Both the position numbers and the translations under genes were made by a program. Below the pieces are notes generated by a model. The model saw only the letters and a list, made by a program, of their open reading frames with translations. It did not search any database and was not told the DNA's origin. From NCBI RefSeq assembly GCF_051857545.1, contig NZ_JBPZHB010000006.1:186001-250000 (forward strand): a stretch of 64,000 nucleotides of DNA, given 5' to 3'. Below, piece by piece: positions 24,779 to 34,388 of this stretch. Positions within the stretch are counted from its first letter, which is position 1; every line of letters begins with the position of its first letter. The DNA comes from Larkinella sp051857545. Lineage in GTDB: Bacteria; Bacteroidota; Bacteroidia; Cytophagales; Spirosomataceae.

Positions 24779-26116
24779 ATGGAAATAGTAATCATGGCAG
24801 GACAGCTCATTTTGGGCCTGTCAATATTAGTGGGTTTGCACGAATTGGGACACCTGCTAGCCGCCAAGGCGTTTGGGATGCGCGTGGAGCAGTATTTCAT
24901 CGGTTTCCCGCCGAAAGTCTGGAGCATCAAGCGCGGAGGAACGGAGTATGGTCTCGGTGCCATCCCGCTCGGCGGTTTTGTCAAAATCACCGGGATGATC
25001 GACGAATCGCTCGATACCAAAGCGATGCAGCAGGAACCGCAGCCCTGGGAATTCCGCTCCAAACCCGCCTGGCAGCGGCTGATCGTCATGCTGGGGGGCA
25101 TCATCATCAACGTCATCACCGGGATTGTCATCTTTGTTGCCCTTACCTACAAAAACGGAGAAACGTATCTTTCAGCCCGTGATGCCAAATACGGTATTGT
25201 CGCCTACGAATTGGGCAAAGAAATCGGCCTGAAAACCGGTGATAAGATCGTTCGCATCAACGGAAAACCCTTCGAAGATTTCAGCGACATCCGGAGTTCG
25301 GAGGTCTTTCTGGGCTCCGACAGCTACTACATCGTTGAACGGAAGGGTGCCGACGGGAAGGTGGAAGAAGTAACCATCGACATTCCCAACGACTTTATCA
25401 ACAAGTTATCCGACAAGAAGAATGCCGGGATGTTTGTTGAAGCCATTCAGCCCTTTCGGGTCGGTGAACTCGTACCGGGAATGCCCGCCGAAAAGTCAGG
25501 TCTGAAAAAAGGCGACGTCATCACGGCCGTCAATGGTCAGCCCACACGGTTCTACCACGAGTTTCAGGACATTGTCAAGGCGAACGTCAACAAACCGATC
25601 ACCCTGACCGTACAACGCCCGAACGTACCCCAGCCGGTTTCGCTCCAAACAACGGTGACCGACAAAGGTCAGATCGGTTTTGGTGCCGAAACGTTGCTGA
25701 AAAAGACCCACATTGACTACACATTTGGTCAGGCGCTGGTGAAAGGCACTGAACAAGCTTTCGGCGTGGTTTACGACAACATCAAAGGTTTCGGTAAAAT
25801 CTTCCGGGGCGATGTGTCGGCTTCCAAAGCGTTGAGCGGCCCGATTGGCATTGCCCAAAATCTTTTTGGTGGGGTCTGGATGTGGGAGCGTTTCTGGTTC
25901 GTTACGGGCCTGCTGTCCATGGCACTCGCTTTCTTCAACATTCTGCCGATTCCGGCCCTCGACGGCGGTCACTCGACGTTGTTGCTCTACGAAATGGTGT
26001 CGGGACGGAAACCGTCGGACCGGTTTCTGGAAGGAGCCCAACGGGTTGGCATGGTGATTCTGCTAAGTTTGATGGCGTTTGCAATCTTCAATGATGTATT
26101 CAAAGCGGTTTTTTAA
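24779..26116 (+). CDS. rseP: Site-2 zinc protease RseP
   Basis: 445 residues in the inner membrane. The zinc motif HELGH lies at residues 21-25 in the first helix, and the third ligand motif NILPIPALDGGH is near residue 390. One well-defined periplasmic PDZ domain (around GELVPGMPAEKSGLKKGDVI) follows a more degenerate one. Family members cut transmembrane anti-sigma factors or signal peptides. The dxr-rseP order is common in Bacteroidota. The start could also be the in-frame ATG five codons later. Confidence 0.93.
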   Translation: MEIVIMAGQLILGLSILVGLHELGHLLAAKAFGMRVEQYFIGFPPKVWSIKRGGTEYGLGAIPLGGFVKITGMIDESLDTKAMQQEPQPWEFRSKPAWQRLIVMLGGIIINVITGIVIFVALTYKNGETYLSARDAKYGIVAYELGKEIGLKTGDKIVRINGKPFEDFSDIRSSEVFLGSDSYYIVERKGADGKVEEVTIDIPNDFINKLSDKKNAGMFVEAIQPFRVGELVPGMPAEKSGLKKGDVITAVNGQPTRFYHEFQDIVKANVNKPITLTVQRPNVPQPVSLQTTVTDKGQIGFGAETLLKKTHIDYTFGQALVKGTEQAFGVVYDNIKGFGKIFRGDVSASKALSGPIGIAQNLFGGVWMWERFWFVTGLLSMALAFFNILPIPALDGGHSTLLLYEMVSGRKPSDRFLEGAQRVGMVILLSLMAFAIFNDVFKAVF

Positions 26117-26702
26117 GAGTGAGTTATTTCGCGGAGGTAAGCGGAGAAAAAAGGAGTTAAGCAGAGTTTTTAGTAATCTCCGCTTAACTCCTTTTACCTC
26201 TGCTTACCTCCGCGAAATAACTTTTTGCCTTCTTGCACTTTTTTGTTTGACCGCCAGCCGACCAGTGCACCCGGTCCATACCAGCATTACACAAATGCAG
26301 TACAATGCGGCTGAGAAAACGTTTGAAGTCAGTTTGCGGGTGTTCACCGACGACCTGGAAGAAGCGCTCACGAAAGAGAACAACAACCAGCGCGTGCGGC
26401 TCAGTGATAAAGACGCCAACGGCCCCTTGGTGGAACGCTACGTCCGGAAGCACTTCGGCCTGACCAGCGCCAGCCGTCAGCGAAAACCATATCGGTTTCT
26501 GGGCAAGGAACAGGAAGTGGATGCCACCTGGATTTACATCGAAATACCGTATACCGAACCGGTTCAGGGCAGTTTGCTCCAGCAATCCATGCTGACGGAT
26601 TTATTCGATGACCAGATGAATCTGGTGAACGTAAGCTATCTGGCCGAGAAAAAAACCGTCCTGTTTCGAAAAAGCAATACGCAGCAGGTACTGACCTGGT
26701 AG
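26079..26702 (+). CDS. DUF6702-family protein with an N-terminus read through a palindromic repeat
   Basis: About 207 residues if started at 26079 (ATGs at 26091 and 26094 are alternatives; all lie inside the rseP 3' end). The C-terminal ~150 residues (TSITQMQYN...FEVSLRVFTDDLEEALTKE) match the small exported DUF6702 family. Relatives begin with a short signal peptide; here the hydrophobic stretch FCLLALFCLTAS is preceded not by a Met but by 30-odd residues encoded by the 99-bp palindrome at 26123-26221. So the repeat seems to have displaced the original start and is now translated. The next in-frame ATG would cut into the domain. Confidence 0.65.
   Translation: MQSSMMYSKRFFKSELFRGGKRRKKELSRVFSNLRLTPFTSAYLREITFCLLALFCLTASRPVHPVHTSITQMQYNAAEKTFEVSLRVFTDDLEEALTKENNNQRVRLSDKDANGPLVERYVRKHFGLTSASRQRKPYRFLGKEQEVDATWIYIEIPYTEPVQGSLLQQSMLTDLFDDQMNLVNVSYLAEKKTVLFRKSNTQQVLTW
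26123..26221. repeat. Long palindromic repeat, copy 1 of the TTTCGCGGAG family
   Basis: Arms 26123-26166 and 26178-26221 (44 bases each) match at 40 positions, with an 11-base loop. Each arm starts at GTTATTTCGCGGAGG and contains AGGAGTTAAGC. Closely similar elements lie at 49878-49971 and 58958-59070. The element is open in the frame of the downstream DUF6702 gene. Confidence 0.9.
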
Positions 26703-26815
26703 GTGTACTTACCCGGAGGAAATGCATTGATTCTGCGTATGCTTTGAGTTTCATTTCCTTTTTTGTTACTTGTATCGATACAGACAATTCTGCCTGTTTT
26801 TTCACACAAAATCTT

Positions 26816-26830
26816 TGGCATACCCCTTGC
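26816..26830 (+). promoter_or_regulatory. Sigma-54 (-24/-12) promoter of lon
   Basis: TGGCATACCCCTTGC fits TGGCAC-N5-TTGC with correct GG-to-GC spacing (GG at 26817-26818, GC at 26829-26830). The predicted start is around 26842, ~70 bases before lon. It implies RpoN-dependent control of the protease. Confidence 0.65.
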
Positions 26831-26911
26831 GCTTGTTATCAATCTTTGTTTCTCAATACCTATTAAGCCTGTATGATACGTTAAGACTGTCAGTTTGGCA
26901 GGCACCTAATT

Positions 26912-29434
26912 ATGAGTGTAAACAGTAAATACGATACCCAATTGTGGTTAGCTGAATCGGATCTGGACAATCTCGAAATTGTTCCGTTGGGATCAGCCGA
27001 TGATGCCGACGACGACTATATTGTCCCCAGCGACCTGTCGATCCTGCCCGTGCGGAATACGGTGCTTTTTCCGGGCATGGTGATCCCGGTGACGGTGGGG
27101 CGGCAGAAATCGATTAAATTAGTAAAGAAGGCTTACAAGGGAAACCGCATTATTGGCGTCGTAGCGCAGTCGAACCAGCAAAAAGACGAACCGACTGCCG
27201 ATGACCTCTACCGTCTGGGAACGGTCGCGTATATCATCAAAATGATTACGCTGCCCGATGGCAACATCACCATCATCATTCAGGGGAAAAAACGGTTTGA
27301 AATTGTCAATTACCTCCAGGAAGAACCCTATCTGACGGCCAACGTCCGCCAAATCGACGACCATTTTCCGAGCCCAAACCGGAAGGAATCAAAAGCCCTG
27401 ATTCAATCACTGAAAGAATCAGCCTATAAAATTCTGCGTCTGAATCCGGAAATTCCGCAGGAAGCCCGGATTGCCCTCGACAACATCGAAAGCCCGATGT
27501 TTCTGATGCATTTTTTGTCGTCGAACATCGAAGGGGAAGTTGCCGATAAACAAAAATTACTGGAAACGACTGAAGGCGCCCAACAGGCGACGCTCTTGCT
27601 CGAATTCATGCTGCGGCAAATTCAGTTGCTGGAGCTCAAACGCGAAATTCAGACCAAGGCCAGTTCGGACATCGATCAGCAGCAACGCGACTATTTTTTG
27701 CGGCAACAGATCAAGGTGTTACAGGACGAACTCGGCATGGACAGCCCCGACCGCGACCTGGAAGAAGTCCGGATGCGGGCGGCCCGTAAAAAGTGGACCC
27801 CGGCGGTTCAGGCCCATTTTGACAAGGAACTCAACAAACTGCAACGGATCAACCCGATGGCACCCGAGTATCCGGTGACGATGAATTACATCGAGTTGAT
27901 GGTCGATCTGCCCTGGAACGAGTATTCAAAAGACAATTTCGATCTCCGCCGGGCGCAGAAAGTGCTGGATAGCGACCACTTCGGGCTGGAGAAAGTGAAG
28001 GAGCGGATGATTGAATACCTGGCGGTTTTGAAACTGAAAAACGACCGGGCTTCCGAAGGCATGAAAGCCCCGATTCTGTGTTTATACGGCCCTCCGGGTG
28101 TCGGAAAAACCTCACTCGGCCGTTCGGTTGCCAAAGCCCTGGGCCGAAAATACATCCGGATGGCGTTGGGTGGCGTTCACGACGAAGCCGAAATTCGGGG
28201 TCACCGGAAAACGTATATTGGCGCGATGCCGGGCAAAATCATTCAGAATATCAAGAAATCCGATTCTTCGAACCCGGTTTTTATTCTGGATGAAATCGAC
28301 AAAGTAAGTTCCGATTTCCGGGGTGATCCGTCGTCGGCCCTGCTCGAAGTGCTCGACCCGGAGCAGAACTCGACGTTTATCGACAACTACCTCGAAGTGG
28401 AATACGATTTGTCGAAAGTGTTGTTCATTGCCACCGCCAACTCGCTCGACACCATTCATCCGGCCCTGCGCGACCGGATGGAAATCATTGAACTGACGGG
28501 CTATACGGTGGAAGAGAAAATCCAGATTGCCAAGAAATACCTGATTCCGAAGCAACGGAAAGAACACGGTTTGAAGCCGAAAGATCTGATGGTGGACGAC
28601 AAAGCCATTCAGCGGATTATCGAAAGTTACACCCGTGAATCGGGCGTTCGGAATCTGGAGCAGAAAATCGGCGCGCTGGTTCGCAAAATCGCCAAGTCGA
28701 TTGCCCTGGAAGAAGACTATCCGAAAACCATCAAACCGGCGGACGTGCTGAAAATGCTGGGCGCCGAAATCTTCGACCGCGATCTGTATTCCGACGACGA
28801 CATTGCCGGTATTGTGACCGGTTTGGCCTGGACGCAGGTTGGCGGTGAAATCCTGTTCATCGAATCGAGCCTGAGCCGGGGCAAAGGGAACCTGACGCTT
28901 TCGGGCCAGTTGGGTGATGTCATGAAGGAATCGGCAGTGACGGCCTTGTCTTATCTGAAAGCGCATTCCGACGAGATCGGTCTTGATTACAACCTTTTCA
29001 ACCACTACGATCTGCACGTTCACGTGCCGGCCGGCGCGGTGCCGAAAGACGGCCCTTCGGCGGGGATTACGATGCTGACGTCGATGGCGTCCATTTTCAC
29101 CCAACGGAAAGTCCGGCCTTACCTGGCGATGACGGGTGAAATCACGCTGCGCGGGAAAGTGTTGCCGGTGGGCGGTATCAAAGAAAAGATTCTGGCGGCC
29201 AACCGGGCGGGTGTTCGCGAAATTCTGCTCTGCTCGAAAAACCGGAAAGACGTAGAAGAAATCAACCAGAATTACATCAAGGATCTGACCATTCACTACG
29301 TCGATACGGTCGATCAGGTGCTGGAAACGGCCCTTTTGCCCCAACAGGTTTCTAAACCGATGAAATTTGTTTTCCCGAAAGATAAAGAGAAAGAAAGCGA
29401 ACCCGCCGTTCCAGCAACCGTAACGGTTTTGTGA
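26912..29434 (+). CDS. lon: ATP-dependent Lon protease
   Basis: 840 residues. Lon substrate-binding N-domain (about residues 40-240, from SDLSILPVRNTVLFPGM), coiled region, AAA+ domain with Walker A GPPGVGKTS and FILDEIDKVS, and the C-terminal peptidase domain with the catalytic Ser in KDGPSAGI (near residue 714) and Lys in GGIKEKILAA (near 756). It degrades misfolded and regulatory proteins in the cytoplasm. It is monocistronic, preceded by a sigma-54-type promoter and followed by a 39-bp perfect palindrome. Confidence 0.97.
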   Translation: MSVNSKYDTQLWLAESDLDNLEIVPLGSADDADDDYIVPSDLSILPVRNTVLFPGMVIPVTVGRQKSIKLVKKAYKGNRIIGVVAQSNQQKDEPTADDLYRLGTVAYIIKMITLPDGNITIIIQGKKRFEIVNYLQEEPYLTANVRQIDDHFPSPNRKESKALIQSLKESAYKILRLNPEIPQEARIALDNIESPMFLMHFLSSNIEGEVADKQKLLETTEGAQQATLLLEFMLRQIQLLELKREIQTKASSDIDQQQRDYFLRQQIKVLQDELGMDSPDRDLEEVRMRAARKKWTPAVQAHFDKELNKLQRINPMAPEYPVTMNYIELMVDLPWNEYSKDNFDLRRAQKVLDSDHFGLEKVKERMIEYLAVLKLKNDRASEGMKAPILCLYGPPGVGKTSLGRSVAKALGRKYIRMALGGVHDEAEIRGHRKTYIGAMPGKIIQNIKKSDSSNPVFILDEIDKVSSDFRGDPSSALLEVLDPEQNSTFIDNYLEVEYDLSKVLFIATANSLDTIHPALRDRMEIIELTGYTVEEKIQIAKKYLIPKQRKEHGLKPKDLMVDDKAIQRIIESYTRESGVRNLEQKIGALVRKIAKSIALEEDYPKTIKPADVLKMLGAEIFDRDLYSDDDIAGIVTGLAWTQVGGEILFIESSLSRGKGNLTLSGQLGDVMKESAVTALSYLKAHSDEIGLDYNLFNHYDLHVHVPAGAVPKDGPSAGITMLTSMASIFTQRKVRPYLAMTGEITLRGKVLPVGGIKEKILAANRAGVREILLCSKNRKDVEEINQNYIKDLTIHYVDTVDQVLETALLPQQVSKPMKFVFPKDKEKESEPAVPATVTVL

Positions 29435-29445
29435 TCTTTTAAGTT

Positions 29446-29542
29446 AATTACAAATGCAAAATGATGAATGCTCAATGTAAAAGTGAAGAGGCTAGCGCAC
29501 TCTACTTTTACATTGAGCATTCATCATTTTGCATTTGTAATT
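29446..29542. repeat. Perfect 39-bp inverted repeat after lon
   Basis: Arms 29446-29484 and 29504-29542 are exact reverse complements, with a 19-base loop that itself holds AGAG/CTCT. The word content (ATGATGAATGCTCAATG) recalls the nuoK-nuoL repeat but the sequence is different. It lies between the convergent lon and susD ends, 11 bases after the lon stop. Confidence 0.9.
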
Positions 29543-29544
29543 CT

Positions 29545-29576
29545 TAAAAAAGAGAGGTCATCGATACGATGACCTC
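29545..29576 (-). terminator. Intrinsic terminator after the first susD
   Basis: GAGGTCATCG pairs with CGATGACCTC perfectly over ten bases with a 3-base loop (29554-29576); on the minus strand it runs into a T-rich tract (complement of 29546-29551). Confidence 0.8.
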
Positions 29577-29605
29577 CTTCCAATAACCTAACTGGTAAAA
29601 TTCAT

Positions 29606-31132
29606 CTAATCGACATCCCAGAACAGTTTGGTAGCAAAGACGTCGATTTTCCCCTGCGCTTCTACGTTGGCACTGTTGGAACCCGCTTCCGTATTTGGAT
29701 AAAAAAAGCGAAGCGGCCGTTTTGCATCCGTCACCTGCACACTCTGTGGAATAACCGGCAGGTTGGTACGGCGGTATTCCGTCCAGGCTTCCAGACCGCT
29801 GAAGTTCGTCAGGGCAATCCATTTCTGCGTTGCGATGGCTGTCAGCTTGTTCGTTGAGGCATCCCAATCATAGTTTTCGATCTTGCTTCCCTTGAAAGCG
29901 TCTGCACCGGCGACATTCGCACCCAATACGCGGAACGACTGGGTAATACCCGCTTCAAAATAGGCTTTAGCAGTCAGCGGCAGCGTTACATCCGAAAACC
30001 GTTGCTTGGCTTCGGCCAGCAGGAATTGCACTTCCGACGCCGTCATCAGAATATACGGCCGGTTGAAGTCCCCTTTCACAATCAGGCTTGGCCCCAGCGA
30101 GGTCGTGTTCGCCGGTAAATAGCCTGAACTGACCCCAAATGGGGTACCCGAGTAGTTGGCAGACACTTCTTTCAACGTACTCACCCCCGGATTACTGCCA
30201 TTTTCACCGCCATTGGCGTAGGCAATCCGCTTCATCCGCAACGTATCACCCGATGCTTTAAGACCGTCGATCAAAAACTTTGTTAAACGCGGATAGTTAT
30301 TCAGCGCCCGTTTCGCCCCGTTGGCGTCATAGCCCCAGCGGTCATAGATCGGATTCAACTTGCCCGCCGTAGCCAGATAGAAGAACGTCCCGCCGACGCC
30401 CACTTCTTCGCCGGTAATGAAGCCCGAGCCTTCCGTTACAACCTTGTTGATTTCCGTCTTGATGTAGGTTTCTTTTCCCGCCACTTTAGACTGACGAATC
30501 AGGATCCGCATCTTGAGCGAATTGGCAAACTGAACCCACTTGGTCACATTGCCTCTGAAAACCAGATCCGAGCCGGTAAAGGCGCTGGCAAAAGGGTTCG
30601 CCTTTAAGTCAACGATAGCCTCGTCCAACAGCGTAATCAACGATTCGTAAACCACTTTTTGATCGTCAAATTTGGGAGCCAGGACTTCCCCACCTTTCAA
30701 CGCTTCCGTATACGGTACGCTGCCGTACATATCGACCAACTGTTGAAACAGCATGGCTTTCATCACCTTTGCCGGCCCTTTCAGGTACTTCTGGTTGTTG
30801 GCATCGGCCGTGTTGATCACAAACTGGTAATCTTCCAGGTTATCGTAATAACCATCCCAATAGTTGAAATCTCCATTGGTAAAGATGTAGGCAAACTGGG
30901 CCGTATTGAGAATATACCCGTTTCCCTGCGTCCACTGCCCGGCCCAATAAGTACCAATTTCATTGGGTCCCAGAAGATTGGTTGCCGACGTATTGACCGC
31001 ATTCGTGAATACAAAACTCGGCGATGCCGTCGGCAATACGTTTGGGTTGGTGTTGATGTCCAGAAACGATTCTTTACAGCCACTACCCACCAGTGCCACA
31101 AAGGCGAATATGAAAAATGATTTTAATTTCAT
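29606..31132 (-). CDS. SusD/RagB-type nutrient-binding lipoprotein 1
   Basis: 508 residues. The lipobox VGSGC puts the lipidated Cys at residue 19. The following segment ESFLDINTNPNVLPTAS and the TPR-like interior (KVMKAMLFQQLVDMYGSVPYTEAL) are those of the SusD-like group 2 family (RagB/SusD). These lipoproteins cap a partner TonB-dependent SusC channel and bind its substrate on the cell surface. The paired susC gene lies 22 bases upstream. No glycosidase or regulator is adjacent, so substrate class (sugar, peptide or other) is unknown. Confidence 0.92.
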   Translation of the reverse strand: MKLKSFFIFAFVALVGSGCKESFLDINTNPNVLPTASPSFVFTNAVNTSATNLLGPNEIGTYWAGQWTQGNGYILNTAQFAYIFTNGDFNYWDGYYDNLEDYQFVINTADANNQKYLKGPAKVMKAMLFQQLVDMYGSVPYTEALKGGEVLAPKFDDQKVVYESLITLLDEAIVDLKANPFASAFTGSDLVFRGNVTKWVQFANSLKMRILIRQSKVAGKETYIKTEINKVVTEGSGFITGEEVGVGGTFFYLATAGKLNPIYDRWGYDANGAKRALNNYPRLTKFLIDGLKASGDTLRMKRIAYANGGENGSNPGVSTLKEVSANYSGTPFGVSSGYLPANTTSLGPSLIVKGDFNRPYILMTASEVQFLLAEAKQRFSDVTLPLTAKAYFEAGITQSFRVLGANVAGADAFKGSKIENYDWDASTNKLTAIATQKWIALTNFSGLEAWTEYRRTNLPVIPQSVQVTDAKRPLRFFYPNTEAGSNSANVEAQGKIDVFATKLFWDVD

Positions 31133-31154
31133 GTCAAGACAATTTCAGTGAGTA

Positions 31155-34100
31155 CTAAAATGTAATATTAAGATTGACACCATATTGACGAACAGGTGGT
31201 GTCTGGCCGGTCGTATTGATCCCGATCCCCAAGGCTGAGGTGGTCGTTGGCGTTGCCGTAGAACCTGGCAGCGGATTGCCCTGGTAACTGAACTCGGGAT
31301 CCGTGTAATAATTAAGCTTATCCACAATGGTGAACAGGTTCCGTCCGTAGATGGAAATGCTGGCTCCTGAAATAAACTTCGTTTTAGCCAGCAGATTTTG
31401 TGGCAAACGATACGCCAGGTTGACATCCCGGAGTTTGATGAACCAGGCGGGTGTAACGAAGTTTTCGGAGATCAACCGGTAGTTGTCGACCCACAGGGCG
31501 TACTCCGGCTCACGGACGTTAACCGTCGTATTCGGAATGACGGTTTTGCCATCCGTATCCAGATAAGCCGAATTGGGGTAGATGTGCGGAGTGCGGTTTT
31601 CAGTCCATTTGCCGGTTCCGGTGAACGTCATCTGACGGCCCAAATCGCTGAACATCACGTTGCCACCCCGGTATTCGAAGTTAAACGTAAAGCCAAAATC
31701 ACCGTACTCAATTTTCGAACCCAGACCAGCAATGTGACGGGGCAATACACCACCGCGCGGTGACAGCGTCGTTTGACGCAACGGATAACCCGTGGTCGAG
31801 TTGACCAGCACACGGCCTGAACCATCCGGCGCATACTGATACCCATCGGTTTTCAGGATCGGGAAGCGGGAATCCTTGATCACGTTTGTGTTGGCATACG
31901 CAAAACCGCCATACTGGAACTCGTTGATGCCCGGATAGAGGTCAACCACTTTGTTGTCGTTGTAGGAGTAGCGCAGGCTGGCATCCCAGGAGAATTTACC
32001 GCCCCGGGCAATCAGGTATTTCAGTTCAGCCTCATACCCCCAGTTTTTGGTTTCGCCCACGTTGATCAACAGGTTGTTGAAACCGGTCGAGTTCGGCACT
32101 TTAACGGTAATAACCTGTCCTTCCGACGTTTGCGTATAGGCCGACACGTCCAGGTTGATGCGGTTGTTGAACAACTGGAACTCACCACCGATTTCCGCCG
32201 AATAAACGATTTCTGGTTTTAAGTTAGCATCCGGCAGAATGTTACCCACCGACAGACCAACCGTGTTGCCGTAGGGAAAGTTGGCCCCGTTCGTATAGGC
32301 CAGATCCAGGCCATAGAGCGGGATGTTATCGTTGGCGTTTTTGTTGGCATTCACCCGAAGCTTGGCGTAGTTCAGGATATTGCTCTTGAGCGAGGGAAAC
32401 GCATCGGTTGCAATAAACGAAAGCGCGGCCCCGTAATAGGGATATGACCAGGTGTTGGCCGGACGGTCGGGTTTGTAGAACCGGGAGGTCGCATCGAAAC
32501 GGAATGTACCGTTCAGGATCAGCCAGTTTTTGTAGTTCATGGTCAAATCGGCGTAATAGCCAAACCGGCGTTCCTGCGTGCTGATTTCACCACCCTGCAA
32601 TTCCCCCTGCCGGTTGGCTACGTTATACACATCGGGTACGACAATGGACGTAGACCCAACGCCAATGGCTTTGGTCGTGCGTTGGTAAACGCTGTTTCCG
32701 AGAATCAGCTTGTTGGAGAGTGGCCCAAAGTCTTTCGACAATTGAATCAGGAATTCGTTGTTCACGACGTTCTCCGTCCCTGAATAATCCAGCACCGAGC
32801 CCAGGTTGTCGGTAATGGCCCGGTAGATGCCCGTACCGTCGCCATCCCGGAAGAAGGGTGCCGGAATGAATGATTTGGTTTTGGCCCAGTCCGAATACAG
32901 GAACTTACCGGTGGTGTTTTTACCCGTCCGGGAGTTGTTCATCACGCCCATTCGCTCAGTGAACATCAACCAGGGCGTCGGTTTGAAAACCAGACTCACG
33001 TTTCCGTTCAGGTTGGCGTCCTTGTACTTCATCCGGTTATTGTCGGCGTTGAAATACGGGTTGTTGTAATAATCGTTGTAAAAACCGTTGGGGTTTGCAA
33101 ACTGGTTGGTCCGCCAGTCGCGCAGATCTTCCAGGGGCAGGTTGGCGGGCTGATTGAGGATGTCGTTGTAGAAGTCCGCCGAGGTCCGGTTATACATCGC
33201 CTGGGTGAAAGCCGCATTGAAACTCGCCGTCAGTTTGCCGTATTCTTTCGTAGCCGACAGACGTGCCCCGCTCCGGTCGCTTTTGTCGCCGGGCACAATC
33301 CCGTTCACCTTCTGGTTTTCAATCGACATATAGAACGAACTGGTTTCGTCGCCCCCCTGAAAATTGATCTGGTTGTTCATCGATACGCCGGTATCGAAGG
33401 CTTTCCGGCGGGCGTTTTTAATGGCCGAGTAAGGCAACATGTATTGGCCTCCGCTCTCCGTGGTCCGGCCCTGCATCCGGATCGACCCGTCAAACGGATC
33501 ACCGTACTGCTGGTTTTCGTATGAGCGCCAGTTGCCCTGCATCCGAACCAGGTAATCATTGCTGTAGCCCGCCGTCCCGAATGAAGGGTAGTAGTGCGAC
33601 CCGGAACCGTACTGATCCTGAAGCTGGGGCAGGAAGCTGATCTGTTCAAAGTTCGTACTGTTTGAATACGACACTTTCAGCTTGCCTTTCACGCCTTTTT
33701 TGGTGGTGATGATCAGCGCCCCGTTGATCCCGGCCGATCCGTACAGGGTAGCCGCCTGGCCCCCTTTCAGGATCGAAACGCTCTCGATATCATTCGGGTT
33801 GATGATCGACAATACCGTAGCGGTAGTTTGCATCCCGTCTAGCACCACAAGGGCTTCGTTGTTCCCCGTCAAAGAGCGATAGCCCCGCAAGACTACCTTC
33901 ACCGCCGGATCGACGCTGTTGTTGACGTTATAAACCGCCAAACCGGTTACTTTTCCCGAAAGGGCCTGCGCCAATTGGGGTGAACGGCCTACGGTTACGT
34001 CATCGGTCGTGACATTGGAATACGCATACCCGATTTCCCGCTGGTTTTTCCGGATACCCTGGGCCGTGACCACGATCTCCTGCAACTGGGAGACGTCAGA

Positions 34101-34388
34101 TTTCAGGGTGACATCGATCCTGGTTTTTGTGTCAACCGTTACACTTTGGTTCAGAAAACCGATGAAACTGAATTGCAATACCGTCCCTTTTCCAACCGTG
34201 ATCTGGTAGGTACCGTCGGCACTGCTCGTGGTTCCTTTCGTGGTTCCTTTCACAATCACATTCACACCGGGAAGCGGAGAACCATCTTCCGAAGCCGTGA
34301 TCCGGCCCGATACGGTAAGATCCTGCGCCCACAAAGGCAAACAGAACACAAATGACAGCAGCAAGCTGCTGAGTAAATGTTTTTTCAT
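31155..34388 (-). CDS. SusC/RagA-type TonB-dependent outer-membrane channel 1
   Basis: 1077 residues. Signal peptide to about residue 21 (LPLWAQ), carboxypeptidase-regulatory-like domain (VSGRITASEDGSPLPGVNV), TonB plug with LVVLDGMQTTATVLSIINPNDIESVSILKG, and a long beta-barrel ending in VRQYGVNLNITF. SusC proteins import bulky nutrients across the outer membrane with TonB energy. It is first in a susC-susD pair. No TAnnTTTG box was found in its long upstream region. Confidence 0.94.
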   Translation of the reverse strand: MKKHLLSSLLLSFVFCLPLWAQDLTVSGRITASEDGSPLPGVNVIVKGTTKGTTSSADGTYQITVGKGTVLQFSFIGFLNQSVTVDTKTRIDVTLKSDVSQLQEIVVTAQGIRKNQREIGYAYSNVTTDDVTVGRSPQLAQALSGKVTGLAVYNVNNSVDPAVKVVLRGYRSLTGNNEALVVLDGMQTTATVLSIINPNDIESVSILKGGQAATLYGSAGINGALIITTKKGVKGKLKVSYSNSTNFEQISFLPQLQDQYGSGSHYYPSFGTAGYSNDYLVRMQGNWRSYENQQYGDPFDGSIRMQGRTTESGGQYMLPYSAIKNARRKAFDTGVSMNNQINFQGGDETSSFYMSIENQKVNGIVPGDKSDRSGARLSATKEYGKLTASFNAAFTQAMYNRTSADFYNDILNQPANLPLEDLRDWRTNQFANPNGFYNDYYNNPYFNADNNRMKYKDANLNGNVSLVFKPTPWLMFTERMGVMNNSRTGKNTTGKFLYSDWAKTKSFIPAPFFRDGDGTGIYRAITDNLGSVLDYSGTENVVNNEFLIQLSKDFGPLSNKLILGNSVYQRTTKAIGVGSTSIVVPDVYNVANRQGELQGGEISTQERRFGYYADLTMNYKNWLILNGTFRFDATSRFYKPDRPANTWSYPYYGAALSFIATDAFPSLKSNILNYAKLRVNANKNANDNIPLYGLDLAYTNGANFPYGNTVGLSVGNILPDANLKPEIVYSAEIGGEFQLFNNRINLDVSAYTQTSEGQVITVKVPNSTGFNNLLINVGETKNWGYEAELKYLIARGGKFSWDASLRYSYNDNKVVDLYPGINEFQYGGFAYANTNVIKDSRFPILKTDGYQYAPDGSGRVLVNSTTGYPLRQTTLSPRGGVLPRHIAGLGSKIEYGDFGFTFNFEYRGGNVMFSDLGRQMTFTGTGKWTENRTPHIYPNSAYLDTDGKTVIPNTTVNVREPEYALWVDNYRLISENFVTPAWFIKLRDVNLAYRLPQNLLAKTKFISGASISIYGRNLFTIVDKLNYYTDPEFSYQGNPLPGSTATPTTTSALGIGINTTGQTPPVRQYGVNLNITF

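Noticed and set aside
28112..29344. 410-codon minus-strand frame inside lon
   Set aside because: Antisense shadow: GC-rich codon use of lon creates an open complement; Phe/His/Arg-rich with no motif.
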